From positions 1,550,001 to 1,614,000 of the forward strand of contig OZ221974.1 of the NCBI GenBank assembly GCA_965119665.1: DNA of 64,000 nt. Reading direction: 5' to 3'. The DNA is from Dialister sp900541485 (GTDB taxonomy: Bacteria > Bacillota > Negativicutes > Veillonellales > Dialisteraceae). This document shows, piece by piece, positions 33,842 through 42,410 of this stretch (within the stretch, counting starts at the first letter, position 1; every line of letters begins with the position of its first letter). The notes below the pieces were generated by a model, which saw only the letters and a list, made by a program, of their open reading frames with translations, made no database searches and was not told where the DNA came from. The position numbers and the translations under genes are program-made.

Positions 33842-33877
33842 GTAAAAGCGGCATGATTTCTATATGTCGCTTTTTAC
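33842..33877 (+). terminator. Intrinsic terminator or attenuator after infB
   Basis: A 13-bp stem (GTAAAAGCGGCAT and its near complement) with a 9-base loop and a T5 run. rbfA starts 25 bases later, so it may only partly separate infB from the downstream genes. Confidence 0.75.
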
Positions 33878-33901
33878 TCATTGCAAGATAGTGAGGTATT
33901 C

Positions 33902-34252
33902 ATGTCAGAACTTAGAGTAAAAAAGGTAGAAGAATTTATCAAGCAAGAAATAGGAAACATGCTGCTGATGGATTTAAAAGATCCGCATTTAGGGTTTGTG
34001 ACTGTGACCGGAGTCAAGGTCACGGGCGATCTTAGAGAAGCAATTGTCTATGTCAGCTTGTTTGGTAATGAAGAAAGTAAAAAAGAATCCCTGCTGGTAC
34101 TGGATAAGTCAAAAGGGTTTATCAGGAAAGAGTTGGGAAAACGGTTGAAAGTATACTATACACCGTCTATTCGTTTTGAAGAGGATACATCTTTGGATTA
34201 CGGAATGCATATTGACGGTATTTTAAAAAAAATACATAAGGAGGAACAATGA
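33902..34252 (+). CDS. rbfA: 30S ribosome-binding factor RbfA
   Basis: Needed for 16S rRNA 5'-end processing and cold adaptation. The 116-aa product has RVKKVEEFIKQEIGNML and FVTVTGVKVTGDLREAIVYV, the KH-like fold of RbfA. ATG 33902 follows GTGAGGTATTC; it overlaps the next start by four bases. Confidence 0.94.
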   Translation: MSELRVKKVEEFIKQEIGNMLLMDLKDPHLGFVTVTGVKVTGDLREAIVYVSLFGNEESKKESLLVLDKSKGFIRKELGKRLKVYYTPSIRFEEDTSLDYGMHIDGILKKIHKEEQ

Positions 34253-35214
34253 GTCTGCGTATAGGGCATGCAAAAGAAATTGGAATGGAAGAAACTATTG
34301 CGTTTTTGAAACAACACGAAAGATTTCTCTTAGTAGGACATGAGCATCCTGATGGAGATGACGTGGGCTCCATCTGTGCGTTGCACAATGTTTTAGTATC
34401 TTTAGGAAAACAGGCAGACATGGTTCTCCCTGACCCGGTGCCGGAAATATTTCGTCTGGTAAAAACCTCAGAAAAGGTAATGACAGCTATTCCCCCGGAT
34501 AGAAATTACGATGCACTGGTCTTTACGGATTTGGGAAATTTGGAAAGAGGAGGAAATTTTGATTTTCCTGATGTTCCGAGTCTTTGTATTGACCATCACC
34601 GCACAAATGAAAGATATACAGATTTTCTTTATTTAAAATATAAATACGCAGCTACTGCCGAAATGCTTGCAGAGATGTTTTTTGCTATGGGAGTAGAGCT
34701 TGATAAAGATACCTGTAATGCTCTGTATATGTCAATCGGAACAGACAGCGGCTTCTTTAAATTCAGTTGCACTTCAGAAAATACTCTGCTTATGGCAAGT
34801 CGACTTGTAGGAATGGGGGCCGATCCTTCTTATATTTCCAACAGACTTGATGAGAAAACGGAAGAGGCTATGAAATGTTACAAGCTGGTGGCTGACACGA
34901 TACATTCCTATCATAACGGAAAAATCGTAGTAGCCTATATGGATGAAGAAGCAATGAAATTAGATGGCGAAAATTCTGATTATTATGCCAGCATACCCCG
35001 TTGTATTAAGGGGGCTGAAATTGCTGCACTTTTCAAGTACAGAGGAAAAGATGAATATCGTGTTTCTCTCCGCTCTCTGAATTATGCCAATGTATCTGAG
35101 CTGGCCATGGAATTTGGCGGCGGAGGTCACTGGAAAGCAGCGGGCTGTACAATAAAAGGACCGCTGGCGGAAGGGGAAGCAAAGTTTGTTGAGGCAGCGG
35201 TGAAATATTTGTAA
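34249..35214 (+). CDS. nrnA: DHH-family nanoRNase/pAp phosphatase NrnA
   Basis: Degrades short RNA oligomers and pAp. The 321-aa product has the DHH motifs GHEHPDGDDVGS near residue 32, DLGN near 90, and DHHRTN near 116, plus the DHHA1 domain with GGGGHWKAAG near the C-terminus. It lies between rbfA and truB as in many Firmicutes. Confidence 0.93.
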   Translation: MSLRIGHAKEIGMEETIAFLKQHERFLLVGHEHPDGDDVGSICALHNVLVSLGKQADMVLPDPVPEIFRLVKTSEKVMTAIPPDRNYDALVFTDLGNLERGGNFDFPDVPSLCIDHHRTNERYTDFLYLKYKYAATAEMLAEMFFAMGVELDKDTCNALYMSIGTDSGFFKFSCTSENTLLMASRLVGMGADPSYISNRLDEKTEEAMKCYKLVADTIHSYHNGKIVVAYMDEEAMKLDGENSDYYASIPRCIKGAEIAALFKYRGKDEYRVSLRSLNYANVSELAMEFGGGGHWKAAGCTIKGPLAEGEAKFVEAAVKYL

Positions 35215-36074
35215 TGGATGGTGTTCTGAATGTTTTTAAACCTGCCGGGATGACATCCTTTGATGTGATTGCTTTTTTACGGCGGGTGTACGGACAAAAG
35301 AAAATCGGGCACGGAGGCACATTAGACCCGATGGCTGCGGGAGTACTGCCTGTTTTCTTGGGCAAGGCTACCCGCCTGATAGAATATGCGCCTATTCATA
35401 GAAAAAAATATGAAGCAGAATTCATCATGGGGATAGCTACAGACACGGAAGATATGACGGGACGGGTAGTGGAGACGGGTGATGTAAATTCAGACAGGGC
35501 GGTATGGGAAGAAGTGATTTCCAGATACCGGGGGAGGATTAAACAGATACCTTCTCAATATTCTGCCATCCGTGTTAATGGAAAAAGAGCTTATAAATTG
35601 GCACGGGAGGGAGAAGATGTCAAACTTCCCGAACGAGAAGTTGATATTTACCATTTGTCAATCCGAGAAATAAGATTGCCTCGTATATTTTTTTCCGTAG
35701 AATGTTCTTCCGGAACGTATATAAGAGCACTGGGGCGTGATATTGGAAAAGAATTGGGAATTCCGATGACAATGTCATTCCTTTTGCGAACAGCCATGGG
35801 GACTTTTACGATTGGAGAAGCTAAAACTTTGGAGGAAATAGAGCAATGCCCGGAAGAAAGTATTATTCATGACATACGCTCTCTTTTGACGGATTTGGAC
35901 TCTGTTCAGCTTTCAGAAGAGAAAGCAAAGGCCTTTTTACAAGGGAAACGGATTCCTTTTTCTGAGAATATAGGAAAAACTGTTTCTGTATTTTATGAAA
36001 ATACTTTTCTGGGCATTGCGGAAGTTAAAGAAAAAATACTTTTCCCAAAGAAAGTTTTTGGTGAGAGTAAATGA
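35214..36074 (+). CDS. truB: tRNA pseudouridine-55 synthase
   Basis: Makes pseudouridine 55 in the T-loop of tRNAs. The 286-aa product starts DGVLNVFKPAGMTSFDVIAF and has the catalytic GHGGTLDPMAAGVLP with the nucleophilic Asp near residue 38, plus SGTYIRALGRDIG. It overlaps both neighbours by one and four bases. Confidence 0.96.
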   Translation: MDGVLNVFKPAGMTSFDVIAFLRRVYGQKKIGHGGTLDPMAAGVLPVFLGKATRLIEYAPIHRKKYEAEFIMGIATDTEDMTGRVVETGDVNSDRAVWEEVISRYRGRIKQIPSQYSAIRVNGKRAYKLAREGEDVKLPEREVDIYHLSIREIRLPRIFFSVECSSGTYIRALGRDIGKELGIPMTMSFLLRTAMGTFTIGEAKTLEEIEQCPEESIIHDIRSLLTDLDSVQLSEEKAKAFLQGKRIPFSENIGKTVSVFYENTFLGIAEVKEKILFPKKVFGESK

Positions 36075-36991
36075 AAATTATTAACGACTTACATCCGCAA
36101 GAACTCCCAATGCCGGTAGTGCTTGCCGTAGGATTTTTTGATGGAGTTCACAGAGGGCATCAGGCAGTTCTCAAAGATGCGTTGAAACTTGCAAAAGAAG
36201 TGAAGGCAGCTCCGGTAGTCCTGACCTTTTATCCTCATCCTATGACTGTTTTAGCACCCGATATACCTGTACCGCTTTTATTATCACAAGAAGAAAAAGA
36301 AAAAATTATAGAAGATATGGGATTTCATTATATGATTGTAGTCCGTCCCAGCGTTGATTTTTTAAGAAAAACGGCAGATTATTTTTTGGCAGACTTAGGA
36401 GGCCTATATCATTTAAAAGGAATTGTTACAGGTGAAAACTTCACTTTCGGTAAAGGTGCAGCAGGGAATGGATTTTTATTAAAAAAATACTTTAAGACCA
36501 CTTCTGTACAAGTTCATTTGATTTCTTTAAAAGAAGAAGGCGGAAGGATAATATCAAGTACGGGAATCCGGGAAACTATATTGGCAGGACATATGAAAAA
36601 AGCTGCTCGGTTACTTGGGAGAAATTATGTAATCCGTGGTGATATTATTCATGGTTTTAAAAGAGGAATGCAGCTTACAGGATTTCCTACAGCAAACTTG
36701 AGACCTGAGAGAGGAAGGATTATCCCAAAAGATGGCGTGTATGCCACCAGAGCAAGGATAAGGGGACATTCATATCCGGCAGTAACAAATGTGGGGAGAA
36801 ATCCGACGTTTGGGAATGAAAACCGTAGTATAGAGAGCTTTATTATTTCTTTTGATGAAAATATTTATGACGCACCTTTTGAGTTGGAATGGATAGACAG
36901 AATTCGTGATGAAATTAAGTTTGACAGTGTAGATTTATTGAAAGAGCAGATAAAAAAAGATATTGACACAGCGAAAAAATTATTAAGATAG
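36071..36991 (+). CDS. ribF: Bifunctional riboflavin kinase/FAD synthetase
   Basis: Converts riboflavin to FMN and FAD. The 306-aa product has the adenylyltransferase part with GFFDGVHRGHQAVL near residue 23 and ISSTGIRE, then the kinase part with GFPTANLRPE and GVYATRARI. It is the last gene of the nusA-infB gene string; a hairpin follows. Confidence 0.96.
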   Translation: MKIINDLHPQELPMPVVLAVGFFDGVHRGHQAVLKDALKLAKEVKAAPVVLTFYPHPMTVLAPDIPVPLLLSQEEKEKIIEDMGFHYMIVVRPSVDFLRKTADYFLADLGGLYHLKGIVTGENFTFGKGAAGNGFLLKKYFKTTSVQVHLISLKEEGGRIISSTGIRETILAGHMKKAARLLGRNYVIRGDIIHGFKRGMQLTGFPTANLRPERGRIIPKDGVYATRARIRGHSYPAVTNVGRNPTFGNENRSIESFIISFDENIYDAPFELEWIDRIRDEIKFDSVDLLKEQIKKDIDTAKKLLR

Positions 36992-37024
36992 AGAGCAGGT
37001 CTTCAGGGATTGCTCTCTATTTTA
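36989..37024 (+). terminator. Probable intrinsic terminator after ribF
   Basis: A 10-bp perfect stem (ATAGAGAGCA/TGCTCTCTAT) with a 12-base loop is followed by TTTTAAT. Confidence 0.75.
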
Positions 37025-37125
37025 ATAATTGACATTCTATAGGGTATAGAATTACAATAAACTTATTCTTTATACAGCCTTTAATTGTATAAGCGGCATT
37101 TATGTATAAAAAGGAGACATGTGAA

Positions 37126-38325
37126 ATGGCTATTTGTTTTTCTGAAGTACTCGCAAAAATGAAGGGATCCGATTTGGGACCGCTTTTGGCACTGACTGCC
37201 CAGCCGGATATTATTTCTTTTGCAGGAGGGCTTCCTGCACCGAAAACATTTCCGTTAAAAGATTTAACAGAGGTGGCATGTAAAGTAAGAGAAGAAGACG
37301 GAGCAGGAGCTATGCAATATGGGCCGTCTTTAGGATTTATGGGACTTCGTGAGGCGATTGCAGAACGTATGAATCGTATGTACATGCCTATGGGAATGGA
37401 AAAAGTAGAAGCCAAAAATATTATGATTGTTACAGGCTCTCAGCAGGGGCTAGATATTACGGGCCGTGTTTTTCTTGATAAAGATGATGTAGTTCTTATT
37501 GAAAGTCCGTCCTATTTGGGCGCTATCGGTGCATTTGCATTGGAACAGCCGAAGTTTATTGAAGTACCGACAGATGAGGAAGGCATGATTCCGGAAGAAC
37601 TGGAAAGGTTACTGGAAAATACAGAAAGAGTGAAGTTTATATATGCCATTCCGAATTATCAGAATCCTACAGGTATCTGCTGGTCTTTAGAAAGACGACA
37701 AAAGTTAATGGAACTTGCTACAAAATACGAGATTCCTGTTTTTGAAGATAATCCGTATGGAGATCTCCGTTTTGAAGGAGAAGAGATTGCACCGCTGATT
37801 TCCATGGATCCCAAACATTTGGTAATTTATTCCGGCACCTTTTCTAAAACTCTTGCACCGGGAATGAGATTAGCATGGCTTGTTTGCAATGATGAGATTC
37901 TCGCCAAAATGGATTTGGTTAAGGGATCTACAGATTTGCATACACCGTCGGTTACCCAGCGAGAGGTAGCTATGTATATGAAAAATTATGATTTTGAGGC
38001 ACATGTACAGGAAAATTGTCAGTTATATGCACACCGTCGTGATATTATGTGTGATTCCATAAAAAAATATTTTCCGGAAAATGTGCATTGTACCTATCCG
38101 CACGGAGGATTATTTCTTTGGGTAGAATTACCTGAAAATTGTGATTCCCGTGAGCTTTTTGCAGAAGCTATTAAACGGAAAGTTGCTTATGTACCGGGAG
38201 ACAGTTTCTTTCCTGCATCAGGCAAGAAAAATTATTTCCGCTTAAATTTTTCTTATAATGACGATGATGTAATTGAGGAAGGCATTAAGCGCTTAGGTGA
38301 GGCAATCAAAGCCTATTTGAAATAA
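37126..38325 (+). CDS. PLP-dependent aminotransferase, class I/II
   Basis: The 399-aa product starts near ISFAGGLPAPKTFPL, typical of the aromatic/2-aminoadipate (LysN, MocR-like) subgroup. It has TGSQQGLDI, the NPTG motif as NYQNPTG, the PLP lysine in SGTFSKTLAPGMRLAW and the distal FFRLNFS arginine. ATG 37126 was chosen over 37102 because AAGGAG precedes it at a plausible distance and 37102 lacks a ribosome site. The substrate cannot be read from sequence. Confidence 0.9.
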   Translation: MAICFSEVLAKMKGSDLGPLLALTAQPDIISFAGGLPAPKTFPLKDLTEVACKVREEDGAGAMQYGPSLGFMGLREAIAERMNRMYMPMGMEKVEAKNIMIVTGSQQGLDITGRVFLDKDDVVLIESPSYLGAIGAFALEQPKFIEVPTDEEGMIPEELERLLENTERVKFIYAIPNYQNPTGICWSLERRQKLMELATKYEIPVFEDNPYGDLRFEGEEIAPLISMDPKHLVIYSGTFSKTLAPGMRLAWLVCNDEILAKMDLVKGSTDLHTPSVTQREVAMYMKNYDFEAHVQENCQLYAHRRDIMCDSIKKYFPENVHCTYPHGGLFLWVELPENCDSRELFAEAIKRKVAYVPGDSFFPASGKKNYFRLNFSYNDDDVIEEGIKRLGEAIKAYLK

Positions 38326-38340
38326 AAATAAATGAACTAA

Positions 38341-38374
38341 AAAAGACCGTGTCCGGATGGGCATGGCCTTTTTT
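38341..38374 (+). terminator. Intrinsic terminator
   Basis: A 14-bp imperfect stem (AAAAGACCGTGTCC with GGGCATGGCCTTTT, two G-U and one mismatch), GGAT loop, T run. Confidence 0.8.
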
Positions 38375-38389
38375 GATTTATGAAAAGAC

Positions 38390-39334
38390 TCAGTAGCCTT
38401 TTTGCTTATCAATTTCATTGACTAAAGGGAGTCCTTGGCTGAAAGAAATAAAGTTATCCTTTAGCAGATAAAGAATTCGATCCCATGAATCCGGTGTGAA
38501 AGAAGCCACATGTGGTGTGATAATGACATTTTTCATGGACCATAAAGGGTGATTTTCGGGAAGGGGTTCTTTAGAAAATACATCAAGAGCGGCCTCTGCT
38601 AATTTTTTCTCTGCCAAGGCATTGATTAAAGCCTCTTCATCTACGATGGATGCTCTTGCAATATTAATAAAAATTGCACCATCTTTCATAAAAGAAAAGC
38701 GTTCTTTATTAAAAAAGTGTTCAGTATCTTTAGTAGCCGGTAAAGCGGCAATTATAATGTCTGCTGCCGGTAATACTTCATTAACCTTTTCCGTGGTACA
38801 AATTTTATCGGCAAACAGTTCTTCAGAAGCATGTTTTTTTACTGCGATAATTTTCATTTCAAAGCTTTTGGCTCTTTGTGCAATGGCGCGACCGATTCCG
38901 CCAAAACCTATAATAGCTATTGTCTTCTTATAAATTGAAAAGCTTTTTGGCCGTTTCCATGTTTTGGAGTCTTGCTGGCGGACGGCTTGAGGAATCTGTC
39001 TGGATAAACCGAGGAGAAGTGCCATTGTATGCTCGGCAACTGTTCTGTCATGGATACCGTGAGAATTAGTCAAAGCAATGGAACGCTTCATCATTGATGG
39101 AGATAAAAGGCGCTCTACACCATCAGAAAGTGAGTGAATCCAACGGACATTTGGAGCCGCATTTAGAACAGGTTCTACATCTTGGAAACCCCACATGGCA
39201 ATAGCATCTGCATCTGAAATATAAGGCAGTGCCTCTTTGGGAGACGGGTAACTTTCTACAATGGCACCGGGAACAGAAGACTGTAAATCCGAAATCCATT
39301 GATCAGAAAGTTTATTAATGACGACAAGTTTCAT
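38390..39334 (-). CDS. D-2-hydroxyacid dehydrogenase family protein
   Basis: NAD(P)H-dependent reductase of 2-keto acids; 314 aa. The nucleotide site is IIGFGGIGRAIA near residue 138; catalytic Arg is in NIARASIVDEEAL, Glu is in ALDVFSKEPLPENHPLW, and His in TPHVASFTPDSW. The start at 39334 lies behind GAAGGGATATT on the minus strand; a start 24 bases upstream is possible. It is transcribed divergently from the deacetylase gene across a perfect inverted repeat. Confidence 0.9.
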   Translation of the reverse strand: MKLVVINKLSDQWISDLQSSVPGAIVESYPSPKEALPYISDADAIAMWGFQDVEPVLNAAPNVRWIHSLSDGVERLLSPSMMKRSIALTNSHGIHDRTVAEHTMALLLGLSRQIPQAVRQQDSKTWKRPKSFSIYKKTIAIIGFGGIGRAIAQRAKSFEMKIIAVKKHASEELFADKICTTEKVNEVLPAADIIIAALPATKDTEHFFNKERFSFMKDGAIFINIARASIVDEEALINALAEKKLAEAALDVFSKEPLPENHPLWSMKNVIITPHVASFTPDSWDRILYLLKDNFISFSQGLPLVNEIDKQKGY

Positions 39335-39356
39335 AATATCCCTTCTTTCTTTTTTC

Positions 39357-39402
39357 ATTATAGCATTTCATAACTATATGCTGTCTTGTGAAATGCTATA
39401 AT
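39357..39402. promoter_or_regulatory. Perfect 14-bp inverted repeat with divergent -10 boxes
   Basis: ATTATAGCATTTCA (39357-39370) and its exact complement TGAAATGCTATAAT (39389-39402) are 18 bases apart. The right arm ends in TATAAT on the plus strand and the left arm ends in TATAAT on the minus strand, so both divergent genes could use them as -10 boxes. Confidence 0.65.
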
Positions 39403-39428
39403 AAAGAAAAAATAATGGAGAGATAACT

Positions 39429-40532
39429 ATGGCTTATAAAAAAAGAACACCTGCCAAGAGCAGGGGGACAAAATCAGGAAGAAGTAAAAGTAAAAAGAGC
39501 GGCGGACATCCCTTTTTACTCTTACTGCTTTTTTTAGTTGTCGTTTCTATAGCGGCTTTTACAGTGAATCATCCTTTTAGTGAAACCGTATATGATGTAT
39601 CGGCAAGTACAACCATACAGCAAGGAGATAAGAAAAATAAAACACTTGCTCCTGATGAGAACACAAAGGGGTCTGCTCGGGAAGAAAACTCCGTAATTGA
39701 TAAAATTATAAACACTATAACGGGAAAGCAAAAGGCGCTCGGCACATTTAAAAAGATAGAAGAAAAAGATGGAGAAATCAGAGATAAGCAAGAGGAATCC
39801 GTTAAAAATAATCCGGCTTTAAAAAAGAAAGAACCGGCATATGGAAAGAGTTCTACAGAAAAAGCAAATTCTGTAACAGGACGTTTAGCTGTCGTTATAG
39901 ATGATGCAGGTCTGGATTTGGAGTCTCAACGAGTTTACCAAAATATAGGAGTCCCTTTTACTCTGGCGGTTATGCCCAATAAACGTTATACATCCGAAGC
40001 AGCAACAGAATGGTCAAATCACGGACTCCCCGTTATTTTGCACCAGCCGATGGAACCGGTATCCGGAGCGGGAATGGAAGATAAAACAATTTTAACATCG
40101 ATGAATGATGATGAAATCAGAGATATGCTTAGGGAATCCCTTGCGCAATTGCCGCAAGCGATAGGTATCAATAATCACCAAGGTTCCAAGGCGACAATCG
40201 ATTACCGGGTAATGAGTGTCGTGATGGGAGAGTTATCTAATCGGGGACTATTCTTTTTGGACAGCCATACCAACACTACTACTGAAGCGGATAAAGCGGC
40301 ACTGGCATTTGGCGTTCCTTATGCCAGAAATGATTTATTTGTAGATAACTCATCTGATGAGGCTGATATTCGTGCGATGATAAGGGAAGGTGCGGAAAGA
40401 GCAAAAAAACGAGGCAGCTATATTATTATCGGACATTGTCGCCCTCATACGGCCGCTGCTTTTCGTGAAATGGTACCAATCCTGCAAGCTGAAGGAATTG
40501 AGTTTATTTATGTATCATCGTTACTACATTAA
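39429..40532 (+). CDS. Divergent polysaccharide deacetylase family protein (YibQ-like)
   Basis: The 367-aa product has a basic N-terminus, one membrane helix (about residues 28-45), a charged linker to about 150, and then the divergent deacetylase domain: RLAVVIDDAGLDLES, PFTLAVMPN, LHQPMEP, GINNHQGSKAT, FLDSHTNTTT. It is anchored at the inner membrane with the domain outside. YibQ-type proteins are thought to act on the envelope; the substrate is not known. Confidence 0.85.
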   Translation: MAYKKRTPAKSRGTKSGRSKSKKSGGHPFLLLLLFLVVVSIAAFTVNHPFSETVYDVSASTTIQQGDKKNKTLAPDENTKGSAREENSVIDKIINTITGKQKALGTFKKIEEKDGEIRDKQEESVKNNPALKKKEPAYGKSSTEKANSVTGRLAVVIDDAGLDLESQRVYQNIGVPFTLAVMPNKRYTSEAATEWSNHGLPVILHQPMEPVSGAGMEDKTILTSMNDDEIRDMLRESLAQLPQAIGINNHQGSKATIDYRVMSVVMGELSNRGLFFLDSHTNTTTEADKAALAFGVPYARNDLFVDNSSDEADIRAMIREGAERAKKRGSYIIIGHCRPHTAAAFREMVPILQAEGIEFIYVSSLLH

Positions 40533-40541
40533 GGAGAGCGT

Positions 40542-41273
40542 ATGCATAAGAATAAAGTGGCACTTATTTCCGGCGGAACTTCGGGAATCGGACTGGCAAC
40601 AGCAAAAATATTATCAGAAGAAGGGTGGAAAACTGTTCTTCTCGGGCGTGATAAACAAAAGGGAAATCAGGCAGAAGCTCAGGTAAAAGGCAGTCTTTTT
40701 ATTTCCTGTGACATAAAAAACAAAAAAGAAATTGATCAGGCTGTAGAGCATATAAAAGAAATGGGGGAGCTTTGCGGTGTAGTGTCATCTGCAGGAGTTT
40801 ACAAAGAGGGACTTTTGGAAAACATGTCAGATGAAGATACCAAAGAGCTTTTTGATACGAATGTATTTGGGACTATACAATTTATAAAGACGGTACTGCC
40901 GTATTTAAAAAGACCGGGCGGAAGTATTGTTACCGTTTCTTCAGATTCGGCCACCCGGGGGAATGTCCAGGGGAGTATATATAGTGCAACAAAAGGCGCG
41001 GTTACATCTTTTACCCGTTCATTGGCATTAGAGCTTGCTGTTGAGGGAATTCGTGCTAATGTTATTTGTCCGGGGGATGTAAAAACACCACTTTTAAAGA
41101 AGCAGTTAGAAAACTATGGAGGAACCATTGCAGAGATGGAGAATTGGTATCCGTTAATGCGCATCGCAAAGCCGGAAGAAGTGGGACAAGTCATCGCGTT
41201 TCTTTTGTCTGAAAAAGCATCCTTTATGACGGGAGCTATCGTGCCTGTAGACGGCGGACTTACTGATTGGTAA
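40542..41273 (+). CDS. SDR family oxidoreductase
   Basis: Short-chain dehydrogenase of 243 aa. The cofactor motif is ISGGTSGIGLATA near residue 8, the SSAGVYKEG segment stands for NNAG, and the catalytic Ser-Tyr-Lys is SSDSATRG and YSATKGA. Ends with PVDGGLTDW. It is close to the FabG type, but without fatty-acid neighbours the substrate is open. It starts 9 bases after the deacetylase gene, behind AAGGAGAGCGT. Confidence 0.88.
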   Translation: MHKNKVALISGGTSGIGLATAKILSEEGWKTVLLGRDKQKGNQAEAQVKGSLFISCDIKNKKEIDQAVEHIKEMGELCGVVSSAGVYKEGLLENMSDEDTKELFDTNVFGTIQFIKTVLPYLKRPGGSIVTVSSDSATRGNVQGSIYSATKGAVTSFTRSLALELAVEGIRANVICPGDVKTPLLKKQLENYGGTIAEMENWYPLMRIAKPEEVGQVIAFLLSEKASFMTGAIVPVDGGLTDW

Positions 41274-41380
41274 CATTAATTTAGAAAAAAATAAATCAAT
41301 ATTGAAATAAAATTAATAATCATGTATAATTGAGTTAATCCAAAATAATAAATTTGTCATTACAGAATGGAGGAACTCTT

Positions 41381-42100
41381 ATGAAAAAAACGTATTTAGC
41401 CGCTTTATGTGCCGGTGTCATTGCTGCTTCTTGTGGCATAAGCTCTGCTTCCGCACACGGAGTATTTTTTGCAAACCGGCTCGATCAAAAAGTATTAGTG
41501 CTTGGCGAGGGGCCCGGGGATAATGCTTATAAACCGTCATGCGTAACAGCCGTTGATGCTTACGATAAGAATTTTTCTTCCATGAATATAGAGACCGTTA
41601 CTTATAAAGATCATGTGGCAATTAAGCCGAGTAAGGATTTGGGTGTAACGGTAACATTCTTTGATTATGGATATTTTACAAAAGATAAAGCAGGTGTAAT
41701 GCATGAAGCACCGTTTAGTGAAGTGGCAGATGCGGTGAAAACAACACATGCGATTAAATGGAATGTTCATTATTGGAATCCCGATGTAACACCCGGCGGC
41801 ATTTATAATGTTCCGATTCAGATTGTACCAAGTGTCAATCCTCTGACGCTCCGTAAGGGTGATACTTACAGAATTCGCGTGTACAAAAACGGACAGCCTT
41901 ATGCAAATGCACCGCTTATCAAAGATGTTATCAATGATTTAACCAATGAATCTACCGCAGATAAGGATGGTTATGCAACCGTCACTGTTTCTGCGAATGG
42001 TTTGAACGTGGTCGGTGTAGAAGTGGCTGGAGATAAAGAAGATGAACATACAACTCAGAAGTATTTCTCTTCTCTGTCATTCATAATTGATCCGGAGTAA
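41381..42100 (+). CDS. Secreted DUF4198 domain protein
   Basis: The 239-aa product has a signal peptide with cleavage likely after ASA, so the mature protein begins with HGVFF. DUF4198 proteins (related to NikK) often begin with such a His and are thought to bind nickel or cobalt in the periplasm. VTFFDYGYFT near residue 85 and TYRIRVYKNGQPYANAPLI near 165 follow the family pattern. ATG 41381 lies behind GGAGGAACTCTT. No transporter genes are adjacent. Confidence 0.8.
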   Translation: MKKTYLAALCAGVIAASCGISSASAHGVFFANRLDQKVLVLGEGPGDNAYKPSCVTAVDAYDKNFSSMNIETVTYKDHVAIKPSKDLGVTVTFFDYGYFTKDKAGVMHEAPFSEVADAVKTTHAIKWNVHYWNPDVTPGGIYNVPIQIVPSVNPLTLRKGDTYRIRVYKNGQPYANAPLIKDVINDLTNESTADKDGYATVTVSANGLNVVGVEVAGDKEDEHTTQKYFSSLSFIIDPE

Positions 42101-42410
42101 ACAGATAAAATAGTATCCTAAATAAAAATGAGTCGGTAACTTTAACCGACTCATTTTTTATGTTCCTGTGAGTGCATTTAATTTTCGGAATGAAACCGGG
42201 AGGAATCATAAAAAGATCATAACCATAATTTTTGTATTTAACATCATATGTCGCCCAAATATATGATTATAGGGGAATGACAGAAGTTTGCAATATAGGC
42301 GGGTTAATTATACTCCGGGTCAAAAAGTAATAGATAATTGATGTGATATTTAGTATAATTAATACATAGAGAATATAGTTTTGAGGATAATGAATTGATA
42401 GGAGGATATT
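42101..42410. other. Intergenic region between DUF4198 and DUF697-like genes
   Basis: About 310 bases. It contains the terminator of the DUF4198 gene (listed separately) and, near 42353, a TATAAT-like -10 for the downstream gene. I see no ORF, RNA gene or known riboswitch in the remainder. Confidence 0.5.
42124..42158 (+). terminator. Intrinsic terminator of the DUF4198 gene
   Basis: A perfect 14-bp stem (AAAAATGAGTCGGT and its complement) with a 7-base loop ends in a T run. Confidence 0.92.
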
